From the NCBI RefSeq assembly GCF_023278565.1, contig NC_064679.1, positions 4,216,001-4,280,000 of the forward strand: a stretch of DNA of 64,000 nucleotides. The letters run 5' to 3'. Shown piece after piece: positions 26,200 through 37,309 of this stretch. The notes beneath the pieces were generated by a model, which did not search any database, had not been told where the DNA came from, and saw nothing but the letters and a program-made list of their open reading frames with translations. This DNA comes from Colletotrichum lupini. Its lineage: Eukaryota > Ascomycota > Sordariomycetes > Glomerellales > Glomerellaceae. Each line of letters starts with the position of its first letter. The stretch's first letter is position 1. The translations under genes were made by a program, and so were the position numbers.

Positions 26200-26213
26200 G
26201 CTGGGCTTATAAC
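26200..26213 (-). other. Primer-binding site of copia copy 2
   Basis: GCTGGGCTTATAAC on the plus strand, directly beside the right LTR and identical to copy 1. It corresponds to the anticodon arm of initiator tRNA-Met with one C-to-T change. Confidence 0.75.
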
Positions 26214-26390
26214 TATTACGAGTTATAACACGTAGCAATGGGCATACGGAGTGTAGTAAAAGTAGCTTAACTATTAAAGTAGAAATAGACAAAAGGAGAA
26301 GGTCTATATACACGATATCTGAGATAGACACGTGATTTAGCACGTGACGGGCACTTTGTGAGGTGCGATTACTATCCCTGTTACGTGACA
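26214..26390 (-). repeat. Right LTR (5' LTR) of copia copy 2
   Basis: 177 bp, ending GTTACGTGACA, the least mutated LTR end in the window. It shows the original CA terminus and the CGTGACA inverted repeat. Confidence 0.92.
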
Positions 26391-29300
26391 GTTCACCTGT
26401 GCGACAGGGACACATCTTGGTTACGACGTCGGGGCACTGCGAAACGTGTCAAACCAAATGGCAATCAGGTTGTGTTTTTTTTTTTTTTTTTTTGCTGAAT
26501 GCAGACAGAGTTCGGGAACATCGTACCTTTCTCCAAGATAAGTATGAATTGAGTCCAATGTGCCCGGTGCGGCACTGGATCAAGATGCTGCTCTGGGCAT
26601 GGGTGAGGTCCTTGTGGATCTCGAGACTCTCCTTGCCCCATTTCCCCTTGACCGCGACCGGAGTGCGATTGAAGTCTGAGCGAGATTTTGACATCTGGCG
26701 TTGCTCGCAATAGTCTCGCCAGAGCTCTGCACAAAACAGGTTGGATTGACGCTGGACATATTTCCCAATGGCGATTTTCCGGTGCATGATGTCAAGTCTA
26801 CTCCACTCGGGGCGCTCGAGGTTCCTGGTCCTTGTCGTATGATCATATTCGGTCCCTACTTCGCTGGCCACGGCTCTGGCATAGTAGTATGCGACTCTGT
26901 AAGGTTGTTTGTCAAACTTGTCAGACCTGTGTCTGGAATAGAAGCGGTTATGCAAGCTCTCCATCAAGCCCGGGTCGTCTCCATCGAGTGCACGGGCACG
27001 TTGACACGTCGCGAGTCTTAGGAGATGAACCGTGATGGGCTCAATATTCAACTCCTTCTGGAGAACAGCGCCAGGTGTCGAACCGAAGGCCCCAGCTAGC
27101 ATCCGAAGACATTGTGCCTGCAGTGAATGAAGCCGGTCGACGAGAGCTTGCGTGAGATGATACTTCATCATGTGGTTGTCGCCAAAGAGGAACCATGCCG
27201 CACAGCCATAGGAGATGATCGACCTGACGCTAGTGAGATATATCTTCCTCATCTGATGAAATCCTGGTCCCCACGTTGACTGGTGCAGGCCGCGCAGCGA
27301 GTTCATCTTCGTCTCAACCTTGCGCTCAATCTGGTGGTGCCATGCGTTAGCTGGCTGCCTCTGTGTCATGGTTCGTTGTGGCAATTGAGTGAGTGGCATG
27401 GTGAGAAACTTACGCTATCAATATGATCGGCCCACGTCAGTTTGTGATCCACCTGAATACCCAGTATTCGAAGACCGCCAAGTTCCTCCTCCTCCTCATC
27501 ATCATCGTCGTCGTTTCTAAGCGCTGGGTCTTGTCGCTTCGCTGGGTCCTGTCGCTTCTTCCTCAGAACCGCCCTCTTCTTTCTCTTTGTCAACCTTTCC
27601 TTGACCAGGCTGTCCTTGGCCAAGTTGGGAATGTTGGGAACCCCCTCGTACGGCTCACCTCGATCACCAGGCTTTCGAAAGTGCATGACACTGTACTTGG
27701 CTGGAGAAAAGTTGATACCGCGCGGTGCGGCCCACTCCAGAACTCGCTGATGCCACTTCTCGATGAGCTCGCAATTTCTCGCATAGTCCTTTGAAGTAAC
27801 AACGATGTACGTATCATCGACGTATGAAAGTGCAAAGACACGGTCTTCCTTGGGGTTTTCCTCGTCAAACATCTCGATGATCCGCGCAGCAAAGAAGGTA
27901 AAGAGAATAGGCGATAGTGGGCTTCCCTGAGGAATACCAATGTCAACGTAAAACTCCATCGAAATATAGCCCGGCATTCGGAGCCTGGTTTTTCGATCGG
28001 AGAAGAACGATGTGATCAGAGCCAACAACCACTCGGGAATTCCCATGGCGCGCATGATGATGATCAATTCTTCACAACTGACATGGTCGTAGGCTCCTGT
28101 AATATCAAGCCCTAAGAGAGTCGTCTTCAACGCAGCAAGCCACCCGTCCATCACCGCATTGGCAATGAACTCAACGGCCTTGGAAGTGCCTTTGCCGACG
28201 AATCCATACTGGTGGGGTGGAACCAGTCCGAGACGGACTGCTATTTGCCGAAGAAGGTCTGCAATGAGCCGCTCAAAGACCTTGCCGATAGTGGAGAGCA
28301 GCGCCACGGGGCGCCAGCTCTTTGGTGTGGCATAGTCAGACTTGCCCTCTTTTGCAAGCACGACTGTGATGGAAGCCTTGAAGCAGTCGGGGTAATGACC
28401 CAACCGCACGCAGGCATTGAAGAGGTGCGTGAGGTAGGGCAACAGGGAGGTGCTCGCGTACTTGAGAGCATCGCTCGTGACTTCGTCAGGGCCTGGACTC
28501 TTGCCGGTCTTGAGGCGTTTGATGACATTGGCGACATGATTCTCCATAATGAGTGGAGGCTTGTCATGTCCCATTATCTTGATGAGCCTCTCAATCTCCT
28601 TGCGTTTGACCTCGGCCTTCTTTTGGGCGGCGTGCCTAGCCCTGACTTCAGCTCTGGCTTTTCTCTGACCCTCAGTCTTGGCTCTCTCCCTGGACAAGGC
28701 AGCAGCCCAATGGGCTGGGTCGACCCCAGGCGGAGGTGCAAAAGAGGTTGAGTCTGATGCAGGGGAAGAAGGACCTTGCGACTCTGCTGGTGTGGCGGGA
28801 ACGCTTTCGGAAACGCTTTCGGGAAGGGATGGTGTGGTGGGCGTGTTGCAGCATACAGGCGTCGAATCAGGGCCCCCAGCAGGACTTGCTGGAGCGGCCG
28901 GAATCTGGCACCCAGTGTGCAGCAGATTCGACGTCCCACCCTGCGGGACCTCGTCAGGGGGACAATCGCGCGTTTTCTCCCATATCGAATCCCGGAAAAC
29001 CTTGGCATTCTCCTCTGAGCTACCGCAAATGGTGGTCTGATTGTTTACGGTAGATTTGAACATGGGCATATGCGGTGGTCGCTGCATCTTGCTACGACGT
29101 TGCGCCCACCTCACCAGCGACCATAGCCCTGGGTCCTGGAAAGACTGAATGGCAGCTCTGCACCGCCAATGCTTCCTGCCTTCGAGTCTCATCAGACGAT
29201 TGCTTTTGCTGTGGAGGGCTTCAAGAACTTGTAGCTGTTTCTGGTATGGTCGCTTTCCAACTGTCATCCGGCGCAATTTGCTCATGGCAATTCTCTCTTG

Positions 29301-30184
29301 TGCAAGATGGTCTCGTATAGCGGGTGTAAGCGGTAGTTGTTTCCGAGGCGTGTTTGGGTTCCGCACTTGACTCTCGACGCAAGTTTCGGTTGCAAGCTGA
29401 ACAGCGTTGATAATATCCGAGGCGAAAAGATTGATGCGCGATGGGGAAGACAGGTCCGGCAAGGATTTGTCAGAGTCTCGCAGAAGACGCAGTGTAGCGC
29501 CCACCTTCTTCCTGAATTTCGCTTTGTCCACACTGTTCATGCGATCAAATTTCCACTTCCTACTACCGTCCTGACTAACTCGAGCGTCCAGAGTGGTGTA
29601 GATGACACAATGGTCCTCGTGGAACCCACGAGCATCCTCAACTCGGACCTTTGGATTTCGACGACGGAGTTCCTTTCCAGCCCAGACCAAGTCAATGGTT
29701 GATTGTTTAGAACCACTCCGATATGTAGGGATCTTGCAGACGAGGCAACGCATCCCTGCTTTCTTTGCCGCTGAGTTGAGAGTTCTGCCATGTGTATTCC
29801 CTTTTGGCCTTTTCCCCTTGGGGTCAGGAAGAGACCAGTCCTTATGATGGGCGTTGAAGTCGCCAAGGATGAAACAATTGTCGAGGTTCCGACATGCGGC
29901 AAAAAAGTTCTTCATGATGAAGGACTTGCCCGGCTTGCGGTTGTAGACGTTGTAGATCTTGATTTCGCTGTCGTTATCAAGACGGAGCACCAACATGGCG
30001 ATGTATCCCTCGCCGTGCGGCACATCCCACTCAACCCTCCAAGAGTTCAAGTTGATCGATTTGTGGACGTAAAATGCCACGCGCCGGACGCCTTGTTTCT
30101 GCTTCCCCTTTTTGTCGAGGGATGGCTTGTCTTCGTGGTCGATGATGCCCCAGTCGCTTCGATATTCGTAATGGTAATCTGATA

Positions 30185-32071
30185 AGTCGACCCACCCCCT
30201 TTTGGCCACCCCCCCCTTTTGGCCACCCTATCAAAACATAGTATTAAAACATCGCCACTAACTATACTTAATTAATTAACTATCTTCTATTACTATAATA
30301 ATATAATTATTATTCTCCCTAGGTAATTCGACCCCTATGAGTCGACTAGGACTAACTAAACGGTTACTAAAGTCCTCTTAAGCTCTTTATATATCCTAAA
30401 TATTCGCAAACTTAGTATTTAAGTTTATTAATATACTCTTCTTTTTTTACGGCCTTAATTAGTTAATTTTAGCTTTTAGAACTCGAATATAGTACTAAGA
30501 TATTACTAAATAGTAGGCCTACTTACTAAATACTTTTTTTATTTTTTTAAATAGTAATCGTTAAGTATTATAGTCTAAACTAAGCTCTATAAATAACTTT
30601 AACTAATTATAGAGCTCGCTAGCCTTTTTAAGTATTAATTAGTTAATAATAGACGCTACTAATACCTAGTTAATAGCTTTTTTAGTATTACTAGTTACTT
30701 ACTTAATATTTATAGTCTTTTTAATTAATATAACTAGGTTAAGTAGGATTATTAAATTAGTAAGTAGTCTAGCTATATTAAGGGGATATAATCTAATTAC
30801 TTTTTATTTACTTTATATATTTAACGACGTTAAACTAGCTAAACGAGCTTTTTAGTAATAGCTTAAGAAGTACCGCTTTTTAATAATAATAGAATTGTTT
30901 ACTATATCCTCCTTATTAAGCTCTTTTTTATACTTAGACTTAATAAGTTTAAAAATAGCTATATCTAACGGCTAGAGGATATAAGAAGTATATAGTAATA
31001 AGAATAGTACATAAACGTTATTTCTATAATATTCTTATATAAATTCTATTATTATATAACTCCTATAGCTATTTAAAACTAATAGTCGAGGCTTATTAAG
31101 TATACTAAGCCCCCTAAGGGGGGGGGTCTTAGTTTATAATAAGAATACTATTTTTAACTACTTAAGGGCAGTCTTATTAATTATCTAGCTATTATTTATT
31201 ATTATAAACTCCTAACTAGTATAAGGGTTAAGTTTAAGTAAGAACTACTACTACTATACCAATTTTCTTTTATATATAACTAATAGTTTAATAGCTCGAT
31301 TATTAATAAAAATATACTTAATTATAAATACCTAAGTACGCGAACTAAGCTCTTTTTTTTATATTATTATAGTTTCTACTTTACTTAAAACTAGGTTATT
31401 AAATCCCTTACCCTTTAAAATACTAGTCTTATTTATATTATACTTATTAGCCTATTTAATATTACTAATCTTTACTATATTAAGTAATCTAAACTATAAC
31501 TTAATTATATTAATAATAGCCCTATTTAGATACCTCGAATTAATAATACGACTTCTCTAGACCTTAATTAATAAGTTCCTCCTTAAAAAAGCGTCTATTT
31601 ATCTCTTCTTAAGAGGATTTATATCCCCTTAAGATTTTAGAACTTACTTAGCGAATTTTATAAGCTATTTATAAGTTAATATAATACTTAGATTATACTA
31701 AATACGAACTTATTAAACTAGTTAGTTTTTTTATTATAAAGGAAGTTTCTAGAGGTCTACGAATACTATTACTCTTATTTAATAGCCTCTTTTATAGTTA
31801 TAAAGAGTTAACCTTAAAACTCCGAACTTAATCGAGGCCCGATTAACTAAGAGACCTCTTTTAATAACCTTAAGAGCCTAAATAACTTTATTTTCGGTAT
31901 ATAAGACTATTATATATTAATAAATAAGTATATAAAAAAGAATTATATTTGGACGATTTTTATAATTATTATAGTAGTTTGAAAATCGTGGGTAGGGTTT
32001 TAATGCGGTAGCTGGGATGGAGAAATGGGGTGGCCAAAAGGGGGGGGTGGCCAAAAGGGGGTGGGTCGACT
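30185..32071 (-). mobile_element. Fot1/pogo-type DNA transposon, copy A (RIP-mutated), nested in the LINE gene
   Basis: 1887 bp with TA target duplications (30183-30184 and 32072-32073) and inverted repeats of about 47 bp starting AGTCGACCCACCCCC. Each repeat carries TTTTGGCCACC twice, separated by a C-run. Size, TA target and repeat length fit the Fot1/pogo branch of Tc1/mariner. The interior is TA-rich from RIP. On the minus strand a transposase DDE segment is legible: NSYRSYITIEFI (about 31074-31039) corresponds to the family's DGHGSH block, with G-to-A changes turning Asp-Gly into Asn-Ser. Excision in silico with one TA restores the LINE reading frame. Confidence 0.88.
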
Positions 32072-32587
32072 TAGCTGGAACACCTCGACTGGAGGGTCTT
32101 GTATGGCAAGGATGGCGGGGACTCGATCCAAAGTGGATCCGTGATCCGCCAGAAAACGGACACGCTGAGATTCTCTGCGTACGTTGGCCTGCAGTATGTC
32201 GAGGTGTTCCAGGGTGTAGTGATGGGCTTCCGTGCTGGTGGAAAGAGAGGCAAACGTGTGGCGAAGCCCCGGTATGGTGGCAACCGCGGCGGCCTGGGGG
32301 TTTGGTCAGACTTGTTGCAAGCAAGGTACGTCGTTCAACTTACCGGACTGGAAGGTATCTGGACATGTTGCCCTTCCGCGGAGGGACTCGATGCTGAGGG
32401 TGGAGTGGGTATTTGTGGCTGGCTGTGCTCGAGGCAAGGAGACTTGCACTACATTTGCAAGGATGGTCAGCCTGTCATGTGACTTTTTGGAGCCAGAAAC
32501 CTGAAGAGAGAGACTCACAGCATCTGTATTCGTCGTCAAGGTCCGAAGACGACGGGCCGTGCGGCCTTGTGAGCGAATGGCAACCAT

Positions 32588-33961
32588 GCTCTCGCCGCGA
32601 TCTCGTGCGAGAAAACTGCCGTCTACACATACGGGCTGATGACTGCGTTAGTCTGACCAATGCACACAATGAGGGTCTTCACGTGCACAAATACCAAGTT
32701 CGTAACACGGGAATATTCATTTGCGGAAGAAGAGCAGCCTCATGTTGGCGACTGTCTGGCCGATGCTTCGAATGCAACGAAGAAAGATTTGACGGACGGC
32801 GTGGCGCCTTTCGACCACCAGAGATTTCTCAGACAGCTGTGGTAGGACGAAAAGATGAAGGAAGACAAAATGCAATCTTGAGTCGAACGGAAAGAGGCGA
32901 TGGTTGTGTCATCGAAGGCTCGAGACAGGAGCATGGCCGACATATATGGCTGACTCCTGCTCGAGCTGATTGTGACAACGGGGTCCATTGGAAGACGCTC
33001 TGTCCGAATAGGAAGATGGAGGAATTCAAATCAGAGGCAGAATTACCGAGTTTGTTCCCCTATCCGAGGAGTTTCAAGTAGATACGTACCTAATCAAGGG
33101 GACGGAAGCTTCGGTTTGCTCGCTTTTCCCGGTATCCGTAGCCAAGGTGGGCACGGTACCTACACAGTATGTATGTGGCAATCACTGTTGATGGTGGCAA
33201 CTGCTCATGTTCAAACTTTTGCAGCTACGCCGTAATTACCCCAAGAAAAGCAAGCACTGCCGCTTGCCATATCTCTCGTCGCTTTGGCAATTTCGCGTGA
33301 CGCGACCTTGTCCCTGCCGGCCCATGCAGGTGACAGGTCGGTGGAGTGCGAACCTGATAAGGTGGGTTCTCAAGATCTCCAAAGTTAGGTCTAGAGTACC
33401 TTAGGTCTAAACCCCAAACCTACCTAATGTGAGGTAGAGTCCTAGACCCATGAGAGACCCACTGCCACCCAACTGCCACCGAACCCCCATGTAAGGTACC
33501 GATCTTATCAGTACCTCACTGATAGGAAACGGGCAGTTTGCCCACTTCCATCAGGAGTAAGGTACCTATCTTAGGTACCGTGGAAAAGACACGGTGCTAA
33601 GGTAGTACGTACCTTCCATTGTTCATCGTGGTGTCGTGTCCGAATCAGTGACCATTTGCCCACACTACTCTCGCCACCTGCGTTCCTTTTTTTGGATTGG
33701 CTGTTTATTCATTTTCTTATGGCATTTTCTTTTTCTTTTTTGGAGCCCAAGGTACTCTGGTGGTCGTGCACTTCTGATGAGTTGGCTGATTCGTTTCACC
33801 AGATCTTACCTTCAAGTCGAATAAAAGAGGTTCCCACCTACGGTAGCAGGTACTCTGGCATCGAAAACATCAATTCACCTCACCACACGGACAACACATT
33901 CTTCAGCTACTCATACTTCCAATCAGTCTCTCATTCTACTCTCACTGCTTTATCTGCCACC
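32588..33961. other. Region between divergent pol and gag genes
   Basis: About 1.4 kb between the presumed pol start (32587, minus) and gag start (33962, plus). A 222-codon open frame on the plus strand (32413-33081) overlaps the pol 5' exons and lacks family features. From 33150 to 33620 AGGTACC/TAGGTACC-type motifs recur (for example near 33485, 33561 and 33575). It could serve as a bidirectional promoter; this is inference. Confidence 0.4.
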
Positions 33962-35936
33962 ATGAACTATCCCCCGTACGGACACAATCCCAATTCCTAT
34001 GGATACAATGGGGACGTGTTCGCCAACCCTCCCGGTCAGAATGGCCCTCAACATAGCGGAATGCTGGGCCAGCGTCAACATGTCTCTCATCCGCAACCTC
34101 TTCATTCCCACAATCAATTTCATAGGGGCTCTCCTGGTCAGCTGTCTAGCCGTGGCGCTACCTTCGGAATCGAGCCTTCTATGAATATTGTGCCCGACAT
34201 TCTGCGGGTTCCGTCCATGCAGCAAAAGTGCACCAACAACTACCCTCAATCGCCCAATCACTTCCCTACTGGCTTCATTGCATCCAGCAGCACAACCTTG
34301 GCCCCCTACTCTCGCGGCCCTCCCCATAAGCAGGATCTTGCCGATCAGAACGCTACCATGCACTGGAATGATGCCAGCCTCGCGACTGGCACTTCCTATG
34401 GCGGTCCTATTAGCCCAGCTCCTCCCCATGTCTCCAGGGCCTCTTACCAGAGCCCTACTCCTCTCATTCAAGAGCCTCCAACTCCACACAATACAGCAGA
34501 AGATGCAACCATGGGGCTAGCGTCCGATGCCACAACCACCTTTACCCCCACGACAGTCATGCCATTGGAGACCCAGCCGGGCCATTCCAGTAGCCACACC
34601 AGCTCATCCAACAGGACCGCGCGTGTTGTGTCTCCGGTTCAACAGGCCGCTGCCAATGCGCCGTCGGTCGGAAGCAGTTCCGCGACCAAAGCTACTATCA
34701 GTGATGGTCGGGCACCGGCTCCTGGCTACACCCCTGACCGGGCTCAGGTTCCGGATCAGAATCAGGCTCAAGACCAGGCTCAGGCTCAAGGCGAGAGCCA
34801 GACTCGGAATCGGAGTGCGAAGAACAGCAAGTCAAACCGCAATACCGGCGCTAGGGCTGTCAGAAGACCCCAGTCCGACGTGGACCGATTGACACGTTTG
34901 ATCGAATATCAGTTTGAACAAGGCTTCAAACGTCTGGGGCTACGTGCTGAGCCACGTGAAAGCGAGAGGAAGGACAACAGCCCAGCAAGAACACAACGAA
35001 CCGCCAAATCTGTCAAGGTCAAGATCGAGCCACCCAATGCCCTTGCTGCCTTTGACCAACACCGGAGCGCCATCCTCGGCCAACTATCCACGCATGACTC
35101 GGTGTACTCACGAGTCGATAAAATCGAGCGGGGAAAAGAAAAGGAAGTCATGTGGATTACCTTCAAGAACCTCTCGGATGCTCAGGCCTTTAAGCCAAAC
35201 GCTGCACATCTAACAGCCGCGACGAATGTGACTGTCACCAATTTCGTCCTCTACCCCGAGTTCTATTGGGTTAGGGCCACATTGCACGGCAAGAAGATTA
35301 CACGTGAGATGATCCAGGACGATTCGGGTTTGCGTTGGTTCGAGGATTTTGGTATCTACCATACGATGTTCAAACCAGCGGTCAACGGAAACGCGGTCTG
35401 GCTTCGTTTCACTGATTCGACCGTGGCGTGGAAACTAATCGAAACTGCCGAACAACAAGGAGACGACCTTCGCATCGACTTCTGCTCAGCCAAGATCGAG
35501 TAGGTCACCTCTTCAACTTCCCTGCTGAAATTTAGCTAATACGTACCCCAGGGCTGTTGATGTACGCTTGAAGCCCTTTTACTGTTACAAGTGTTACGAG
35601 CCGGGTCACATGGAGAATCAGTGCAACCAACTGCACTCTACTTGTGGGAAATGCGCTGGTCAGCACAAGACATCCGAGTGCGCCCCAGGGACCAAGTTCC
35701 GGTGTCCCAATTGCGGAGATGAACACCCTGCCTGGTCCCCGCAATGTCAAGATTCTGAGCGAATGAAGATGCTGGCACGTTGTGCTACCTTTGGCATAGA
35801 TGAGCCGTTCTGGGCACGGGATATGCGCCAGGCACAAAGGCTATCTGAGATGGACACGTCACAGCACTATTCGCCATCAGAATTTTCAGATTCCATGACC
35901 TTCTGCGATGACAAGGTACAGTGGACACGGGGTTGA
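33962..35936 (+). CDS. Gag-like zinc-knuckle protein (LINE ORF1 type)
   Basis: Two exons, 33962-35499 and 35552-35936, with a 52-nt intron (GTAGGT donor, CCCCAG acceptor), encode about 640 aa. The start chosen has a CACCATG context; an in-frame Met lies 306 nt upstream. Residues 1-280 are Pro/Ser/Gln-rich and probably disordered, with a QAQDQAQAQ run. A helical Arg-rich stretch is followed by a folded domain (about 360-510) and, in exon 2, three zinc knuckles: CYKCYEPGHMENQC (CX2CX4HX4C), CGKCAGQHKTSEC (CX2CX3HX4C) and CPNCGDEHPAWSPQC (CX2CX3HX6C). This is the layout of non-LTR retrotransposon ORF1 proteins, which bind element RNA. No pol follows it on its own strand; the only pol is on the opposite strand 1.4 kb upstream. 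It may be a domesticated gag or a solo ORF1 remnant with an intact frame. Confidence 0.8.
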
Positions 35937-37309
35937 AAGCCCCTGATTTCGCCTGCCGGGCCTGCTGGGCCTGCCTCAGGCCGAAGATATGTGCAAACAT
36001 GTTGGACCCATGGCAGTCGCGGGCGAGGGGAGGCCCCCTGCCGAAGGAGCTGCACAAGGCTCAAGCAGCAGGAGTTGCTGCCAGACGAGTTGAGAGGCTT
36101 ATGTCAGCAATGTCGTTGAATTTTAGGGTTGGATCTGTCACACACTAATGCGCACTAGTCATACCGTCCCCGCGGGACGCATGGCCCGGTCCTTCCATCC
36201 CACGAACCACAATGCGTACCTACCTTCCTTGATCCACAATCGATCAGAGCCCCAGCCGCCTCCACGCGATCATGTATACAGTGCTTTTTGAACTCGATTC
36301 GCACATGCCAGATACGTTCCGTGTGCGGCCGCGGAAGAATTCGCACATGAAAGCCTCTCCATGTTCCAAACACCACAGCTCGAAAAAGCTGTGACAGGTC
36401 GCGTATTTTGTTAAACAATGGACCCTAAATCCAAATTGTACCTTGCCGATGCCTTTTACAAGAATAGGATAAATGAGGTCCACCGCCAATTGTTTGCGCC
36501 CATCAAGTCGGAAAATATCACCCCACCAGTCGGAAAAGTAAAACAAGTGTAAATAATCTTGGAGGTGCACCGAAACATACCCAAGGTAGATGCTGCGGCC
36601 TAGATGATTAACTACATTACTCAGGAATGGTGGCCCCTGTACCTCGCATGTTAACGAATGTGTGATATCTCGCAAACTGCTCAGAATGCTCATCAGCCGG
36701 TGGGGGAAGTGGTCGGGAAGCCTCAGTGATTAATATAATAGCCTATCGTTCCGCGGCCATGACAACCTCAGCTGAAGAGCGGAAGGTTCGAGCTAGTCTC
36801 TGCCTTTTGCTTTTTGACTTTAGCTGCTCTGCCTCACTTTATTGCCTCTCATCGAGACTGCGCCCACCTCTGCGACCTATATATCCGGTCAGCATTGTTC
36901 ATTACAACATGTGTCGTTTAGTGGTATGATTGCTCCCTCGGGTGCTAGCAGTAGTATCGCATGTATTTTGACGTGCAACCTGAAGACAAATCGTGTCGAG
37001 ACCCAAATCGTGCTTGAACATCAGGCTTGAGGGACCGGAGAGTGCGACAAAATGGCAAGGAATGATGTGAAATATTTACAATTCGTCTTTTAAATACACA
37101 GACCACGTCCGTAGTCCGCAATGTAGATACACAGAATAAGAATACAACGTCGATGCAATGCGGCCAAGCCACGTCAACCACGGTACCCAGCCCACATCCA
37201 ACCACTACACGCCATCATCCCATCTCACTCTCGCAACGCCTCGCAACAAAGCCTTCGAAATGCAATCACCCAGGCGGAAACATGCCTCCAAGCAAAGCGC
37301 ACGCTCCGC
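35937..37309. other. Intergenic region, no supported gene
   Basis: Mixed composition. A minus-strand open frame of 149 codons (36244-36693) has no recognisable domain, splice context or signal peptide, so it is not called. The right part, near 37030-37300, is the 3' flank of the metalloprotease gene. Confidence 0.4.

Larger units (their letters stand above)
18812..26390 (-). mobile_element. RIP-mutated Ty1/copia retrotransposon, copy 2, nested in the LINE gene
   Basis: A 7579-bp element, one base different in length from copy 1, same orientation and same 177-bp LTRs. Target duplication: GTTTA (18807-18811) against GTTCA (26391-26395), differing by one RIP-type C-to-T change. Removing the element plus one duplication restores the LINE frame exactly (...CRTGEQTVGHLF...), so it inserted into an already resident LINE. 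The interior is saturated with RIP transitions and has no open frames of note. Confidence 0.93.
18550..32587 (-). pseudogene. LINE endonuclease/reverse transcriptase gene with introns, split by two transposons
   Basis: Minus-strand pol of a Tad-like non-LTR element. Coding segments: 32587-32519, 32448-32344, 32293-32072, 30182-27414, 27360-26527, 26436-26391, 18806-18550. Joined, they keep one frame for about 1433 codons. Order: a low-complexity N-terminus; an APE-like endonuclease (LDILQANV, AIQDP, then GDFNAHHKDW, STIDLVW, EDHCVIY); a reverse transcriptase (FIPQGSP-type IPQGSPLSPILF and ALSYVDDTY, catalytic Asp pair intact); then GHIGLNSYLSW and a C-terminal Cys/His cluster (MCPCRTGEQ, GHLFYACP). 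No RNase H domain is evident. Gaps 32518-32449, 32343-32294, 27413-27361 and 26526-26437 have spliceosomal borders; the last contains T19 (26475-26493). Fot1 copy A interrupts the endonuclease and copia copy 2 the C-terminal cluster. The gene shows no RIP. The N-terminal start is tentative. Confidence 0.85.

Noticed and set aside
28574..29008. Long alternative-frame ORFs across the LINE, F-box-like and metalloprotease genes
   Set aside because: They are shadows of the real coding frames, with Arg/Pro/Ser-biased composition typical of GC-rich antisense or shifted reading.
32413..33081. 222-codon plus-strand open frame
   Set aside because: Overlaps antisense to the pol 5' exons, which fit in frame with the LINE; no recognisable family.
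36244..36693. 149-codon minus-strand open frame
   Set aside because: No domain, signal peptide, splice context or codon bias like the neighbouring genes; could be chance.
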